NCBI RefSeq assembly: GCF_902148855.1
Contig: NC_043978.1
Location: forward strand, 4,657,166 to 4,721,165
Reading direction: 5' to 3'
Length of the DNA stretch: 64,000 bases
Origin: Sphaeramia orbicularis
Taxonomy: Eukaryota; Chordata; Actinopteri; Kurtiformes; Apogonidae
In this document: in pieces, positions 45,012-58,904 of the stretch
Layout: each line of letters starts with the position of its first letter
Position numbering within the stretch: the first letter of the stretch is position 1
The notes under the pieces: generated by a model
Seen by the model: only the letters and a program-made list of their open reading frames with translations
The model's database searches: none
What the model was told of the DNA's origin: nothing
Made by a program: the position numbers and the translations under genes

Positions 45012-48000
45012 CTACAATAGTTTCTGATTCAGGATTTCCCATATCATCAACTTCCTGAAGAGAGGCATATGGCACTGTGGAGAAAAGAAAGACATAAATA
45101 ACAGTGTTAATGAATAAAAGCGGAGGTGAGAAGGAAATAAGTACAAATAAGTCAATACTGTGCATCAGTTGAGTTTTCAGTATCAATACTTGAATAGTTG
45201 ACTTCCTGACACTTTCTTTACCTTCATTTTAATATTTTTAATATATAATGTTCTACTGCTTACTCTTTCATAGTCTGCATGTATTTCAGTGACATGCGGT
45301 GAGCTTCATGTCTGATGAGACACTGATTCTTTCAGGGTCAGATCTACAAATATGTGAACCCAAAAGAGTATCTTATTCACCATTTGATTGGCAACAGTTA
45401 ACAGGTTGTTTCATATCAGCATTTTTTGCACATACATATGTGCAGCATATTTCATTTAATGTCAAAATACAATTTTCAATCAAACTATATTGGGTATGTA
45501 CTTTGAGATGAACCCATAAAGAACCAAACATCCACTGGCAACCAAAATCTTTTACTGACAGAAAAACTTTAAATACCTGTTGATCCCCAAATCCTATCAA
45601 TACTTGTAAATAATTGGTGTAAAATGCAGTTTGTCATTTCCACAGTCATCAGATGTGACCCATTTGGATGTTCAGAGGCTCCGTAGTGAACATGGAAACA
45701 CAGTCACCTTCTACAATATTGATTTACTAATAAAACTCATAGAGTTTGACAAATGACAGTGGATGGAGATGCTTGTTTTATGTTCCGTTAATGATATATT
45801 ACACTGAAAAAGTCACTTTTCCTTTTCACTTTTTCTCTGTTTTTGATGTAATAACCCTCAATTTTAATTTGAGCTTTTATGAACATCTACATGATCAATG
45901 AATTAAATCTAGGAAAATACCTGATTGTCACTGAAATGTACAAAATACAGAGGATAATATTAGAAATAAATGTTGATAAACCATTTAAGAAAGGCTAAAA
46001 ATAAAAATTCATTTACGAACTGCCACAAAAGTAGCACTGGGTCTTGAGAAGGAAAAATAAACGAATCACTGCACTTGACTTGTGCAGTAGCAAGAAGAAT
46101 CTGTGGGTTTAGGAATGCCCTCTGCCATGAGGCAGGAGTAGTGGCTGCCTCACTGAGTGCCTTTTTTATGTGGTTTTATGATTAATCTGCTAGACTGAAC
46201 AAGTTACACACATACATTTTATACATTATCCAGACTATGGAAAGTCAGGGCATATAATCAAAGTGTTTGAAACCATTTTATTGGCGATATACAGAGCAAC
46301 ACACTCTAACTGCATGGGATGCCAGCACAGTTTGTGAAGGATTATGTGATCCAAGGTGAGGCAGAGCTCGCTGCTGCCTAAAACTATTGGAATCACACAG
46401 AAAAGATATTTATAGAACAGATCAGCGGACAAACATCAACATATATTTTACTTTATCATCATTTGTTTTTTTTCTTTTCATGAGAGCCTCCCCTGCCGTC
46501 ACCGATGTATTTATGGGGACTTTTTTTTTTTTTTTTGCCTTATTGGGCCCCTTGACAAAATTCATAAGATGGAACTAGACAAAAAGGACAAAACCTAAAA
46601 AGGGGGAAATTATGTCTCAAGACAAGACACAAAAAGATTTAGAAAAGATGAAAATGACACAAGTTGAACAGTAGATGAAATAGAGACTGGGTTGTGCAGA
46701 AGAAGCGTCATAATGTTTAGGGTTCTGTTGCTGACACTGGCACTTTGGAGTGATGTTAATTATTTTCTACTTATTGTTTTTAATTGGAGTTATAATGGTT
46801 CAATAATATTCACATTATATTAATATTACATGAGGTTCAAAGGCCTACTGACAAGTTTTACACTTAAAGACTGCTTTGGCATTTCAGAGCCTGGATTAAT
46901 ATTCACTGCAGTAAATATGTTCATTCAGTACCTCTATGGAGTGTTTTTCTACACGTGTACTTATACCGGTGTAAAGAACGTGGACATTTTTGACACCCCT
47001 GGAAAAATGTAATGTTAACAGCATAATGAAAAAAACACAAATTCATCAGATAAAGTTAAATTCTATACCTGTTTAAAGCTGAGAGGCTGCCCTTTAGAGA
47101 TATAGTCCGCATATTTACAAGCAAAAACACCACAATCACTGCCATTCTTCTGCTGAGGAATCTCCTGGAGAAGTAAACACAGCTTTTTAATCTGGCAATG
47201 AAATTAAAAATGAGGAATAAACTATTTCATCAGTCGTCTATTTTTGCTTACACTGGCCTTCAAGCTCCCAATGGTCCATTTTGTAACATCGAGGTCTCGG
47301 CCTTTCTTCACTCTGTGCTCTTCTTTTAGGTACAGCCTAACAATATAATAAAATGAAGTCATTGTTGGGTGACGGAAGAAAGTAAATGATGAAAATGTTT
47401 GATTAAAAAGTACAATAAAGACTCACAGTAAAAGATCACAGACGTCATCATGCCTGTTCCCCATCGAGTCATATGACCTCACCGTCTTGGATTTAAGATC
47501 TATGACCTGGACAGGAGTGATGGGGAGAAGAAAACATGATTTTTCTTAACCATAGTCCTTATTATTTTTTTGCTAATCGTCTAAAGGCAAAATGCAGGCT
47601 GATGTGACCACACTACAAACACCACATACAAAATAACACAGTAAGAGCCAACAGCATCTCATCAGACAACCGCCAAGAAATACCCACAAACAAATAACTG
47701 CCAATGATAGAGCTAATAAATAACACCTTATACATAACAGCTAATAAATAACTATCAAAAAATAAAAGCCAATCAACAAAAATGATAAACTGAAATGAAA
47801 TGTTTGATAGAATGAAACTGGTAAAAATGAAAATGTATGACATTTGTGTTTCATCCAACAGTTTTTAGTTAGAACAAGAATTCATAGCATTATACGTCAT
47901 TCCAGCTGTTGGCTCTGACAGGCTGCTTGCTCTTAATCCAAATAAAAATCCCAGACTTTTTCAAAACTAATAAATGCATGAATGAATTCATGCATAATTC

Positions 48001-51000
48001 CCAGTAAATTCTGTTTTACTGACAGAAACGTTTTAAAACATATAAAAATCACAAAAGTACATGAATATCACACAAGCAAGTTTTACTACAATCATTCCAG
48101 TACTGAACGGTAAGTGAAATCATATCAACTTTCTAACATGTTTGCCTCATGTATTACTTATCTTAAAAGATTATGTGCCTTTGAGCATACTCTAAAATTC
48201 AACTATGAGAGAAACTTATTTCCATACTTTATTTAAAGACTTTCACACAAAATTCCAGACTTTTCAAGGTCTGGAAAACAGTGTTTCATAATTTCATACT
48301 TTTTAAGACTTTCAAGGCCTGTGCAAGCCCCCTGCTCTGATAACTGTCACTCACAGCCATGGCCCAGTGGACCCCCAGGTGCAGAGGGACCAGAACCAGG
48401 TCACAAACGAACAGGTCAACAGCCTTGGTCCAGCGTTTGACAGCAGCATGTCCTCCAGGCTGCCCCCCTCCCCCACTGCCAAGCTTGGGAAAGAAGAAGG
48501 TGCTGAATGCATAGACTTTTAATCGTCCTGCTTGAGAGCTACGCTCCATGACGAGGGACAGGTAGAAGTTCATCACCTGAGCGAAAACAAGGAAAAAGGG
48601 TCACAATATAAAATCAGGATGCACAGACAAAATATACACACATACTCAGGAAATATTATTTTTTGAATGGTGTCATAACAAAATCATCCATTAGACTCCC
48701 TGTCAAGTTCTGACAGGGTGCAAACATTTGGCTAATTCTTAATAAGCAGTGGATTCACATTAGTCTTTATCATCAGTAGAAGCCGAACCTCCCTACCAAC
48801 AAGAATAAGGACACAGAGGAGGAGGCATACCTCATCGTTGAGCCAACCTCCATCCTGCAGCGTGGTCAGGTCTCTCTGTGTGATCCGCAGTTTGAAGGCT
48901 GCACTCAGGACAACGTTGGGATCACTCTGACCCAAAGCACAACTAACCTCAGCTGCCATTTCCTGCAAACAGGCAACAAACCAATACTTAAAGCTGGATC
49001 AATGCTTTCTTCTAAAAAGCACATACAAATCACCAACTGCTGAAGTTACCTTGCTTAACCTGGGTATGTCTTCATCAGTGTATCTTGCATGAGCAGTGTG
49101 TGTAGAATGTGTTTCGGGGGGGCTGACAGCAGGGGGGGCTTTGTCCACCAGGTTGAGGCGCGTGGCCACTTCAGTAGAAAGGTCCGGCTCTGATGGTGCC
49201 GGTGTCGGCTGGAAAACACATTTCCATTTCAGACACAATGAAAGCGCTCTCACTCCACATCAATGCTTGTCAGTGTTTTAAAGTTAAAACAAATTATTAC
49301 CTTTGCGCATCTCACATGTTGTGTATCGTCAAAGGATCCACTCAATGTATAATTTACAGTGAGGCCACCCCATCTGGACATAGATTATACATACCATCAA
49401 AAGTAATGTAAAATATGACTTCACCCCCACCTTATTGACAAAGAATCATAGACGCCAACAAAGATTGATCAGGCTCCGAAAAGGTCGATTTGGGTTTTTA
49501 CTAAGTCGTTTAATAAAAGCCAACTCTACCACCTCCTAACCCATTTGTATTATGAACAACTGGGCCGAAAACCGAAAGTAATTAAGCAAGGCAGTGGTTC
49601 TCTAAGGAACAGCTTTTTGTCAAAATGAGTCTGGTAGTTCTTAAGAGTGTGACAGAATACCTTCATTTCCCTCTGATCAGAAGGCGTGAACACTGATTTT
49701 TAAATAAATTTCATCATGCAGAGTAATCTGATATGGTTGATTCTACATTAATGTTAAGGTGAAAGTGATAAGGATAATTATTCAACAGGAAAAAGTGAGA
49801 AAAGCCACATTTACCTAAAATTGCTAATTTTTATGCATACAAAATTAGCATCAGCATTACTTTCTTTCATATCAGTGGAGTCCTTCATACATGCTTTATG
49901 AGCTGTAAAACTAAACATAACATGGTGTATAGTACATCTTCAGATACTAGACATGTACACATACCTGTTCTTTGGTGCAGGTACATTTTTCCACGTAAAT
50001 ACATTCAGAGCAGCTGTACAAAGACAAAACCAGCAAGTGGCAGTGTTTGTTAGGATTAGTCTGTGATATTCTAAGGCTAAAAAATGTTTTTTTGTTTTAA
50101 TGGATCTGAGCATAAAAAATGTGTTACCAATCTGAAAAAAGTAATAATCACTGATTACGACTGCTGTGTATATATGGTCTATGGTCAAGTCTACCTGTAT
50201 ATCCAGTCTTTTTGGAAACAGATTCAAAGGGTTTTCCAGCAGTTTTGTGTTCACACTTCGACAGTGTCTCACTGAAAAGCAAAAACAGTGGTTCTCATCA
50301 GCACATGTTAAAAAAATCTAAAGACAAAAAAATCTGCACTTGATTAATGGCTCATACTTACTCTTGTGGTTTTGTTTGGGTAAAAGGTAGTGGTTGACTT
50401 TTGCTATATTTTTCTGTCACCATCTCCAACAAACGCCTGTAGTGTTCTTTATTATTCTGCTTGATGGCCTAAAGAGAGAAAATAAACACATTCACACATA
50501 TACACATATATATCCTGAAGATGCTTGGCTACAAGATGAACTGCAAAAGTAGCCAGAATGAGCATGTCTATCCATGGAAGAGAAGGCTAAAGGCAAAAAT
50601 CATGGTACCACGGAGAGAAGTTAGTCTCCTGACACAACTGAGCAGAGGTGTGAATCTGAAGGAAGAACTACCCAAGAAATATAACAAGCAGTTCACAGCT
50701 GAGGCACTGGAGACTGTAAAGCAAAGGCTCACATCCATAGATACCCAGCTGAAGAGGTACACAAGAGGAGAATAAACCAGATGTTCTCCACCAAACCAGG
50801 TAACATCTGCTTTCAAAGGTAGGGTAGCAAAGTGATAACAGATCCACCCAGGGATGAGACTGAGCAATACTAGAAGAGTATCTGGAGAGAAAGAGGTAAC
50901 GCATAAGACCAACTCCCAATGGCTGACAGACTTACAAGTAGAACAAATCCCAGTAGTCTTCACCCTAGCAGACATCCAAACAAGAATGTTCAAAATGAAG

Positions 51001-54000
51001 AGCTGGACCACACCAGGGCCCGACATGATTCACACCTACTGGCTTAAGAAGCTGACTGCACTCAGGAATGCCTAGCAGCACAGATGAACCAGCTGTTAGT
51101 GTCAGGGAACCGACCAGAGTGGCTAACCCAAGGCCAGACAGTCCTCATCATGAAGGACCCCCAGAGGGGAAAAATGTCATCCAACTACCAGTCTATAACC
51201 TGCATCAGCATGACATGGAAGCTCCTATCAGGCATCAAAGTGGATAAGAGAAGTAGTGACATGGATCAATACATGAGCAGAGCACAGAGAGGGATTGGCA
51301 ATAACACCAGAGGAGCCAAGCACCAGCTACTGGTTGACAGAGCAATCACCCAAAACTGAGCATCAACCTGTGCAGTGTCTGGATTGATGAGAAGAAAGCC
51401 TATGACTCAGCCAGATCATCACCAAGAGTGGCTTCAGGTACCAGTTCCGAAGTGGAATAAACATCAGCCACCTCGTCTACATGGATGACATCAAGCTGTA
51501 TGCCAAGAATGAGCGTGATATCGACTTCCTAATTCACCTCACTCTGATCTACAGCAAAGACACCGGGAGGTCATTTGGACTAGATAAATATGAGCAGATC
51601 GTGTCTAGAAGAGAGAAGGTGATCACAACTGAAGGGGCTGAACTACCTGAAGGGAACGTTGTAGATGTGGAGGACAGGTAGAAATACTCGGGGATAGCAC
51701 AGGCAAACAGCAATCATGAGGAGGCAGCTCAGAGGTCAGCCACAACCAAATACCTACAGAGGGTAAGGCAGGACCTGAGAAGTCAACTGAATGACAAGAA
51801 TAAGATCCAGGCCATTAACACCTATGTCCTGCCAGTAATCAGATACCCCCCTGGCATAATATCCTGGCCAGTGGAAGAGAAGCAAGGCAACAATATCAAG
51901 AAAAGGAAGCTCTTTACAATGCATGGAGGGTTTCAGCCTGTGCACAAAGCGAAAGGAGCGAGGCTGAGGACTAGTAAGCATCAGAGCTACTGTCCAGGAG
52001 GAAAAAAAACAGGCCTCAGGGAATAAATGAAAAAGATGTGCCCCTGTAACCCACTGCTAAGTGAATGCGTCAGACAACAGAAGCTTGAGAAATACCAAGG
52101 GCTGAAGAAGGAACTAGATAAAATGTGGGGTGTGACGGCAACAGTGATGCCAGTAGTGATGGGGGAACTGGGGGCAGTAACCCCCAAGCTGGGTGGATGG
52201 AACCAGCAGATACCAGGAACAACACCTGAGATCTCCGTCCCGAAGAGAATAGTTCTAGGAACAGTGAAGATCCTGCACATAACCCTTATAATTACCCTAA
52301 TCACTAATGTCAGCTGAATAATTTCTGCTTCAACAACTGCTTAGACAAACATTGGCCACTCAGCGGTGGAGCATGTGCAAAGAAGTCACACATTCAGGAA
52401 GGCCATGGAAAATATAGTGTTTGTAGACAGTCCTGAAGCACTTGATACAAAATGTTGATTTGGTAAAATGATATGATAAAAATTAACATGTGTACAATTA
52501 CACTATGAATCTTTTTCTTCCAACACTGTTACCTTTGCTAATTGTTGTGCAAAAAGGAAACTGAAATCTGAGTTGAATTCACCAGGTTTTGTTTCAGAAC
52601 AAAAGTGTGCTAAAAATAAAGACTTCCATGTGCCAGTGAAGAATTCATTCTTTGTTAGCATAACAGAAATGAAAAATTAATTCCTTAATATTTAATTTTG
52701 AGAAACCTCAAAAATAACCAACACCAAATTAGTATGGACCTTAACTTTTTTGTAACAGTATAAAATGTATAATGCAACTACAAATGACCATTTTCACTAC
52801 AATTCAGCATATTTACATGATATTTAATATAGATGTTTATTAATGTGCACCATTCCAACCAAATAGGCAAACAAATAAGATAAATTAAAATGAAGGATTA
52901 CTAAGTCATTCTCTTCACCCATTTGGAAGTCAAAGGGTGTCAAATGTACCTCTTCGACAGTGAGACTGGGCTTGTAGCAGCGGTTATGTCCAATGCCATT
53001 ACAGATGGGATCAGCAGTCGTATATCCCATTCTCAGAGTAGGCCTCGAAGGCAGCATCTGTAGAGAACCCTTCCTGTCTCGCTCCTTCCCCCTGTCGGAC
53101 AGCCCTGTAGCACTATAAACAGGTTATACATATTATTAAGTTGGACTCTCAAAGACTGATAATAGGTCAATGACTAGCAGGCCTGTAACGGTACACGTAC
53201 CGAACCGAACCGTTTCGGTACACACCTGTTTGGTTCGGTACACAGCTGTACTGAAACGGCACAGTGTGTTGAGAAAAAGAAAAAGGAACGAAAGACGTTG
53301 TTTGATGCGGAACTTTAAATCCGTGCAAGTTCCACACTGACATATGGAAGGACGCGCATATTGACCCGAAATACGAAATACCAGCTGATATAAGGTCAAA
53401 AAAAAAAAAAAATATGATGTGAACCTGGAAGGAAGAGATTGAAGACCCTCCGCCAACATTACAGTACCATTAGGGATCAGTTCAGGTCCCAGTGAAAGAC
53501 AACAACGAGGAAAGAGACGTTAATAAGACGGACGTTGTTTACCGCCTATGAACTACAGTAGTTCTAAACCACTGACACTAGCTCTGTCTGTCTCTCTCTC
53601 TTTCTCTCTCTCATCCACGCTGTACAACAGAGAAATAGAACCCGGAGTTAGACGCTGAAATTATACAAAGTTTCACTTTTGTTTCACACCAGCATTAGTT
53701 CCGTTAGTTATGGAAACCGCCACCCCCCCACCCCTGGCTCCGACCCAAAAAACAAAAAAAAATCTCCCCGACGAATTGCACCCTGCATGTGCGCGTGCAC
53801 GTACACAAAGTGGCCGAAACAGTCTGTTCTCTATCCTAAAATAAATAATTTGGTTAATTTTTTGTTGTCAAAGTTGCTCTTCAGTTTGTTTAAAGAGAAT
53901 ACCAGTTTGTCCTCTTGTTAATGTTGCACTTCATGTGGAATTTTTTTGGTATTTTTATGCAGAATGTGAACTGACAGAACTGTGATTTGATTTTTGTTGT

Positions 54001-57000
54001 TTGTTCAAAACTACCTGTTAAGGAAAAGTGCAATACTAATGTTTAAAACACGTAGTAATATTAATACTTTATTTTATTTTCTATTTGATTTATAGCAGCA
54101 GAATTATATTCCTGTTTTTCTATATTCCATTGTGTCCAAAAATTGGGGGAAAAAATGTTCAAAAATTCCTAAATGTATTAAAGACATTTTGAGGGGTTTT
54201 CTTTCTTCCCGTAGTGAACCGGGAAAAAAAAAAAGATCCGTGGCTTTCAAAACCGAAAACGTACCGAACCGAAAATTTTGTGTCCTGTTACAAGCCTGAT
54301 GACTAGTATGAAAGAGTAAAGGACACTACACAAGTAAATTAAGTCAGTATGCAACATTCACCAACTTGCCTGTAATTCCTCATTAAAGGAGGTGATGGAC
54401 TCTGAAACGAGTTCTTTGCACCCCTCTCATTAACTCCACCTTCTGGTTTATCTGCAGAAGCATAAAAAATGATCACAATCATTCATTGAAAAACAAGTCA
54501 CAGGTCATTTTCTTTCGACAGAGACTGTCTTACCCAAACCTAAAACAAAAAACATTGTAATTTTCCAATACTAAATGTGCTTTTTGGCAAACTGGGTGTT
54601 GGGAATTGTGCCTTTTGCTTTGGAGGATTCCTAAGGGAAAGTAATGACCTAGGGGAATCTGAGTATCAGCCATGATGAAAACAGCTCTTTACATGCAAAA
54701 AAAGGAACTTCAGTGCTTCCTTTAGGAGAGGATCCACTGGACCATCATCTATGAAAGGGGAGGATAAATGCCATGCACTGATCCTCATGACAGGACATGC
54801 CATCTTATCCCACAACTGTCTAATGTGATAGTAGCTTTTACACTTTAAACAATATGTGCATGTGTACCGGTGTAAAAAGTTGTAGCAGAGCCCGTGCTAA
54901 CTTTGCATTGCCTCCTATCGTCATTTTGAGGACTGTATCTCAGACTGTAGGACTTTCATTCATTTTCAGCTTTTTCAGTCGCAAAACACTTACATTAAAC
55001 TGAACTGTCAACAGTGAATCAAGCTGAAGCAACTGTATTTGTAGGTTAATTGTTACTATAAATGTAGACAGTTTAAACAGAATGACCACATATAGGACTG
55101 CAGATTTGTTGATGTAATTTATAGCTTAATGCTACTCTTGCAGATTTCTGTATTTCAATACCAGTCGTTACAATGAATTCACATTTCTACTGTGTTGTCT
55201 ATGTTTACATCCTGTACCCCATATGTGCTTCTTGTCAAACAAATGTAGTTTCATTATTTGACTCGTCCAACTGCAGTTGGGTTCTCTCAGCAACATGCCA
55301 TCTTTTGCCTTTGATTTTTTCTTTCCATCTTTCCTTATGACTTCTGTCACCAATTTTTCATCAAATCTGTAAAACCCGAGTCATAGCCCAAGTATCATGA
55401 ATCCATAAGTCTTTCCGTGATTATGCACCTGAACCTATTCCCTCACGGTGAACAATTTCAAAATGTACTCCACCATAAACAATCCATTTGTTTACAAACA
55501 GAGCCAGTAGGTCACTCAGGCAATTCAGAAATTTGTCGCGATGTTCGAAATTGTTCACCATAAGGGAAGAGATTCAGGTGCATAATCACAGAAAGACTTA
55601 TGGATTTATGATACTTAGGCTATGACTCGGGTTTTACAGATTTGATGAAAAATTGGTGACGAACATCATACGCAGCTTTAACTTCAATTTCCACTAAGGT
55701 TGAACAAAAGTAAATAAGAAGGCTGCGTTTTAAAATTTTTTGGATGCATCCTCTCTTTCTAACAAATGACAATTTTTTTCACAAACGGCCTCAGTAAAAG
55801 ATCCCCATATAAGACACGAGGTTAAAAGCAACAGTGTTACCAAAATAGCCTCTGCTAAATAATGCTTCCCTTTAAGTTTATTTTCTGACGTTATTAGCAG
55901 CAGTGGCTTGTCAATAGAGGGTGCCGCCCCACCTGTCTCACATGAAGAAGAAGGTGATAAGAATCACCTAAAATAACTGTACAAAAACATTACTATTTAA
56001 ATAAACAAGCTACACATGATACAGCCGCTGAGTACTGTGTATAATCTGCATTCAAGTGTATCTTAAAAATGTTTTCTGTCATTTAGTGAGCAATAAAGTG
56101 ACAAGTTTCCTGTTAGGAGTGCAAAAATGTGTGCCCGAAGCTCTCCATTTACCATATTATACTCTTGTTATAAATGGCACATGTGCAGTAGTATATTTTT
56201 TGTAAAACATGCTGCTATTATTTTCTGAAACATGAAGCTATTGAAATACACTGGGTATTTGATAGGTATGTGTTGTTTCTGACAAACAAATGCCACTAGT
56301 TTGTTAATTGTGTTTTGCAACTTCAGAGTAATCCATTTGCTACATGTTTTGTTTGTTTCAGTTTAGTCCAGTAATAACTTTCTTACCCATTTTCAAATCA
56401 GCACTTGTTATCCATGAGGTGTGGAGCTCATCTATTCCCATCAAAGTAACAGGCTGGATCAACAAAGGAAAGTGGAAAGCGAAAGAATGAATGAATGAAT
56501 AAATGAACAAATAAAATCACTAGAAAAACCTAGAAACTAGAACTATATAAAGATCACAATAGGCTCAGTAATCAATTGACAGCAAATATCAGATTCAAAT
56601 ATTCAGTGAAAAATAACTGGCAAATTTATAATTTTACTCCCCAGCTATTGGATGTGCAAATTAACTCTATGTGTTTTATAAACTACAGCTTTATTTTATT
56701 CTATGCAAAATACAAAGCTGGCGAGGCAGTTCTTTATCAGGCCAGGCATAGCAAAGTTCACACTGCACTATATTAGTGAGCAGACACAATCCTAGAGCAT
56801 CTACGGTGCTTTTTAGTACTTTTTGGTGGATGAGGAGTGACTTGGGGAACAAACCTGGGTTTTTTCATTATGTCTGTGCTTTTTACAGCTGTTTGTCAGT
56901 GGATTCCGCAGCCTGAGTAGACCTGCTACGCCAGCCACGGTCTTCTTTACAAAGCTGATCACTACATCTGCAATACAGTGAAAAAAAATTCAGATCAACT

Positions 57001-57547
57001 TTTTTGCTGACTTTCTTCATTTGTAGGAGAGATTTCCAATGAGTAAAGATGTTATTTATTATTATTGCAAACCTCGCTTGCGTCTTTTCACCTCTACCTG
57101 GTCACTTTGGCTAACATCAGCTGCCACATCAACACTACAACAAGAAAATACAGTAAGTGAAACAACAAGTTTTAAGTGATACCGTGTACACCTAGGCAGT
57201 CATACTGTAATTAACTCTCTAATGTCAAATCAAACAGATAACACAAATTAGGGTTTCTTTAAGTGTTTCCCTTTCGTTTCTAATATTTGCAAGCAAATTT
57301 GATAGTTTAGGTAAAATCGCAGTCTAATAAATTGAGTTCACCTTTAACCTTTAATACAGCAGACCTAATATTGGTTCTACTTCTATAATATGAAGGTGCG
57401 GCACAACAAAGTACAACCTTAGTATAAAATTCATACTAAGGTTGTAGTTTCTTGTGCCATTAGACAGACAAAAGTATATTTGACAAAAGTGTATTTGAGC
57501 TATAGGCTACATGAATGCAACTCCGGAAATATATTTCAATGTATCTG

Positions 57548-57617
<70 letters not shown>

Positions 57618-58223
57618 ATGTGTGTGTGTGTGTTTTCATCATCCAAGATGCACGAAAAGTTAAACCAGAATTTCTCGAAGGATGAATTAACATTTGAGCT
57701 AAAGTCTGTGTACTGACCTGGATTCATTTGGACAGTTTCGGTGTTCAGGTTATTGGCAAAAACAAACAAAACACGACGTTTCGCGTTTTGTGATAATTGT
57801 TGCCTTGACAGAACAAATTAGCTAAAATACACTGAAGTGATAGATAGGAAGTTTACATGTTCAAATGGAAGATTTTATTTCTTGTTAGATTCCAGCTAAA
57901 ATGTCACCTATGTGCAGGGAATAAATTAAGCTAACAGTTGAAAGGAAAGATCAGCCAAACCGAATGGGTAAACGGCCCGACCACGAATTACACAGTGATC
58001 TGTCAAAGTAACAGAGAAAACACAGATTATCTTCTTGAACCAACCTCCGGTAATTCCGTTTCGCAGGTCTGCCGTCTCCTTCCTGTCGTTGTGGCCCTAC
58101 TTTCAAGCCCGAGAGCTGGGGTATGTTTTCGCTAACGTTACCTTTCCCGGGCCACTCGTTGGGGTTTTGCCCAGTAACGGGCTCAAATAGCGACGAAATT
58201 CCGTCAACTATCCATCCATACAT
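45012..58223 (-). CDS. senp2: Sentrin/SUMO-specific protease 2-like, complete, 17 coding exons
   Basis: Cysteine protease (C48/Ulp1) that matures SUMO and removes it from targets, often at nuclear pores. Exons: 58045-58223, 57073-57134, 56855-56967, 56387-56453, 54370-54451, 52950-53112, 50362-50468, 50195-50271, 49965-50013, 49301-49373, 49050-49208, 48831-48962, 48355-48576, 47427-47506, 47252-47336, 47069-47164, 45012-45074. They give 602 aa (human SENP2 589). The start [15 protein letters not shown] matches the SENP2 MY-W beginning; KRRKRD near residue 80 is a likely nuclear signal. The catalytic domain is about 375-602, with triad His491 (LGVHWAMA), Asp508 (YDSMG) and Cys561 ([14 protein letters not shown]), plus [17 protein letters not shown]. 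It ends [18 protein letters not shown]. An insertion [10 protein letters not shown] lies in the protease domain. Intron 5 uses a GC donor. SENP1 is less likely because of the N-terminus and tra2b linkage. Confidence 0.93.
45075..47068. other. Last intron of senp2
   Basis: About 2 kb, GT donor at 47068/47067 and acceptor CCACAG at 45075. No second gene or clear element is visible. A T-run lies at 46521-46537. Confidence 0.6.
50500..52320 (+). mobile_element. R4/Rex6-like LINE fragment, antisense in senp2 intron 6
   Basis: Plus-strand frames, in order: [48 protein letters not shown] (RT fingers), [20 protein letters not shown] (YMDD-like catalytic region with the start at MDD), a stretch encoding [14 protein letters not shown] in another frame, then [20 protein letters not shown] and [20 protein letters not shown]. 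This arrangement is typical of fish LINEs with a restriction-like endonuclease. The region between [11 protein letters not shown] and KLEKYQG is shortened, suggesting a deletion of the zinc-finger/endonuclease part. Many frame breaks. Confidence 0.75.
53178..54298. mobile_element. Non-autonomous hAT element with perfect 8-bp target duplication
   Basis: Ends CAGGCCTGTAACGGTACACG and, reversed, CAGGCTTGTAACAGGACACA. The 8-mer ATGACTAG is present at 53170-53177 and 54299-54306. GTACCGAACCGAA motifs recur near both ends. There is no transposase. It sits in senp2 intron 5, whose unusual GC donor (54368-54369) is 70 bases away. Confidence 0.9.
55330..55681. mobile_element. Fold-back element, copy 3
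   Basis: Arms 55330-55525 and 55550-55681 are reverse complements and match the family at 38966-39606 (CTGTCACCAATTTTTCATCA, CCTCACGGTGAACAATTTCA, TGTTTACAAACAGAGCCAGT). The centre is almost absent, so this is a short near-palindrome. It is in senp2 intron 4. Confidence 0.8.
57549..57634. repeat. (TA)n-(TG)n microsatellite
   Basis: About 57 bases of TA followed by a TG-rich run, in senp2 intron 1. Confidence 0.95.
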
Positions 58224-58620
58224 TCTAGACAAATACCATAAAATAGTAACGGGGTATTCTACGCGGTCCAGGACTATTTCACCACAGATATTGTGTCAAA
58301 CACCGATCTGCGACACAATGTCCACAGATACACGAGCAGTAGCATCACTGTGCTGAAACACACCGGACGTGCGTCATCATGTGTATTCTTTTACAAACGT
58401 TTTGTTCAGACGGAACAAATAGGCGGGCGGAGTTAGACCTGACTGGAAGAGAGGTTACCGCGTCTGCGCAACAAACCGTTTCTGCTGGTAAACAAACCAA
58501 ACAAACCTCAGACTGGGCGCGTAACAGCGTCTGTGGCAGATCATTATTAACGGCCACAGCCGAGCAGCTCCGCACCAACACTATTACATAACAACAAACA
58601 TTTACGCCGGATTCCAGGAA
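58224..58620 (-). promoter_or_regulatory. senp2 5' region, CpG-enriched
   Basis: The stretch upstream of the senp2 ATG is richer in CpG than its surroundings (ACGTGCGTCATCA near 58366, GGGCGGAGTTAG near 58425). Start site not determined. Confidence 0.45.
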
Positions 58621-58904
58621 TAGACCACATGGATAAAACAGACGTCTTTGTAATGACATTTGGCGCTTCGTCTATTTTGCAGTAACGTTTTTGATGTAAA
58701 AATCTTTTTTTTCTCCAGGTTTCATTTTATGTGACTGACCAATAATTACTTTAGTTTTCTAAAAATACAAGATCAGGATTTCAAAATTTCAAGATATGAC
58801 ATTTCAAGTAGGAAAAACCTATTCTACAAACAATATAAACTGTAACACTACTGTATAAAATGAAGGGGGAAATGCAGTGCATATTTTGCACAAGATTAGT
58901 GTTC

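Noticed and set aside
44956-45186. 76-codon minus frame reading [20 protein letters not shown]
   Set aside because: The neighbouring frame over the same bases encodes the senp2 C-terminus ([18 protein letters not shown]), with correct splice site and phase; this frame is its shadow.
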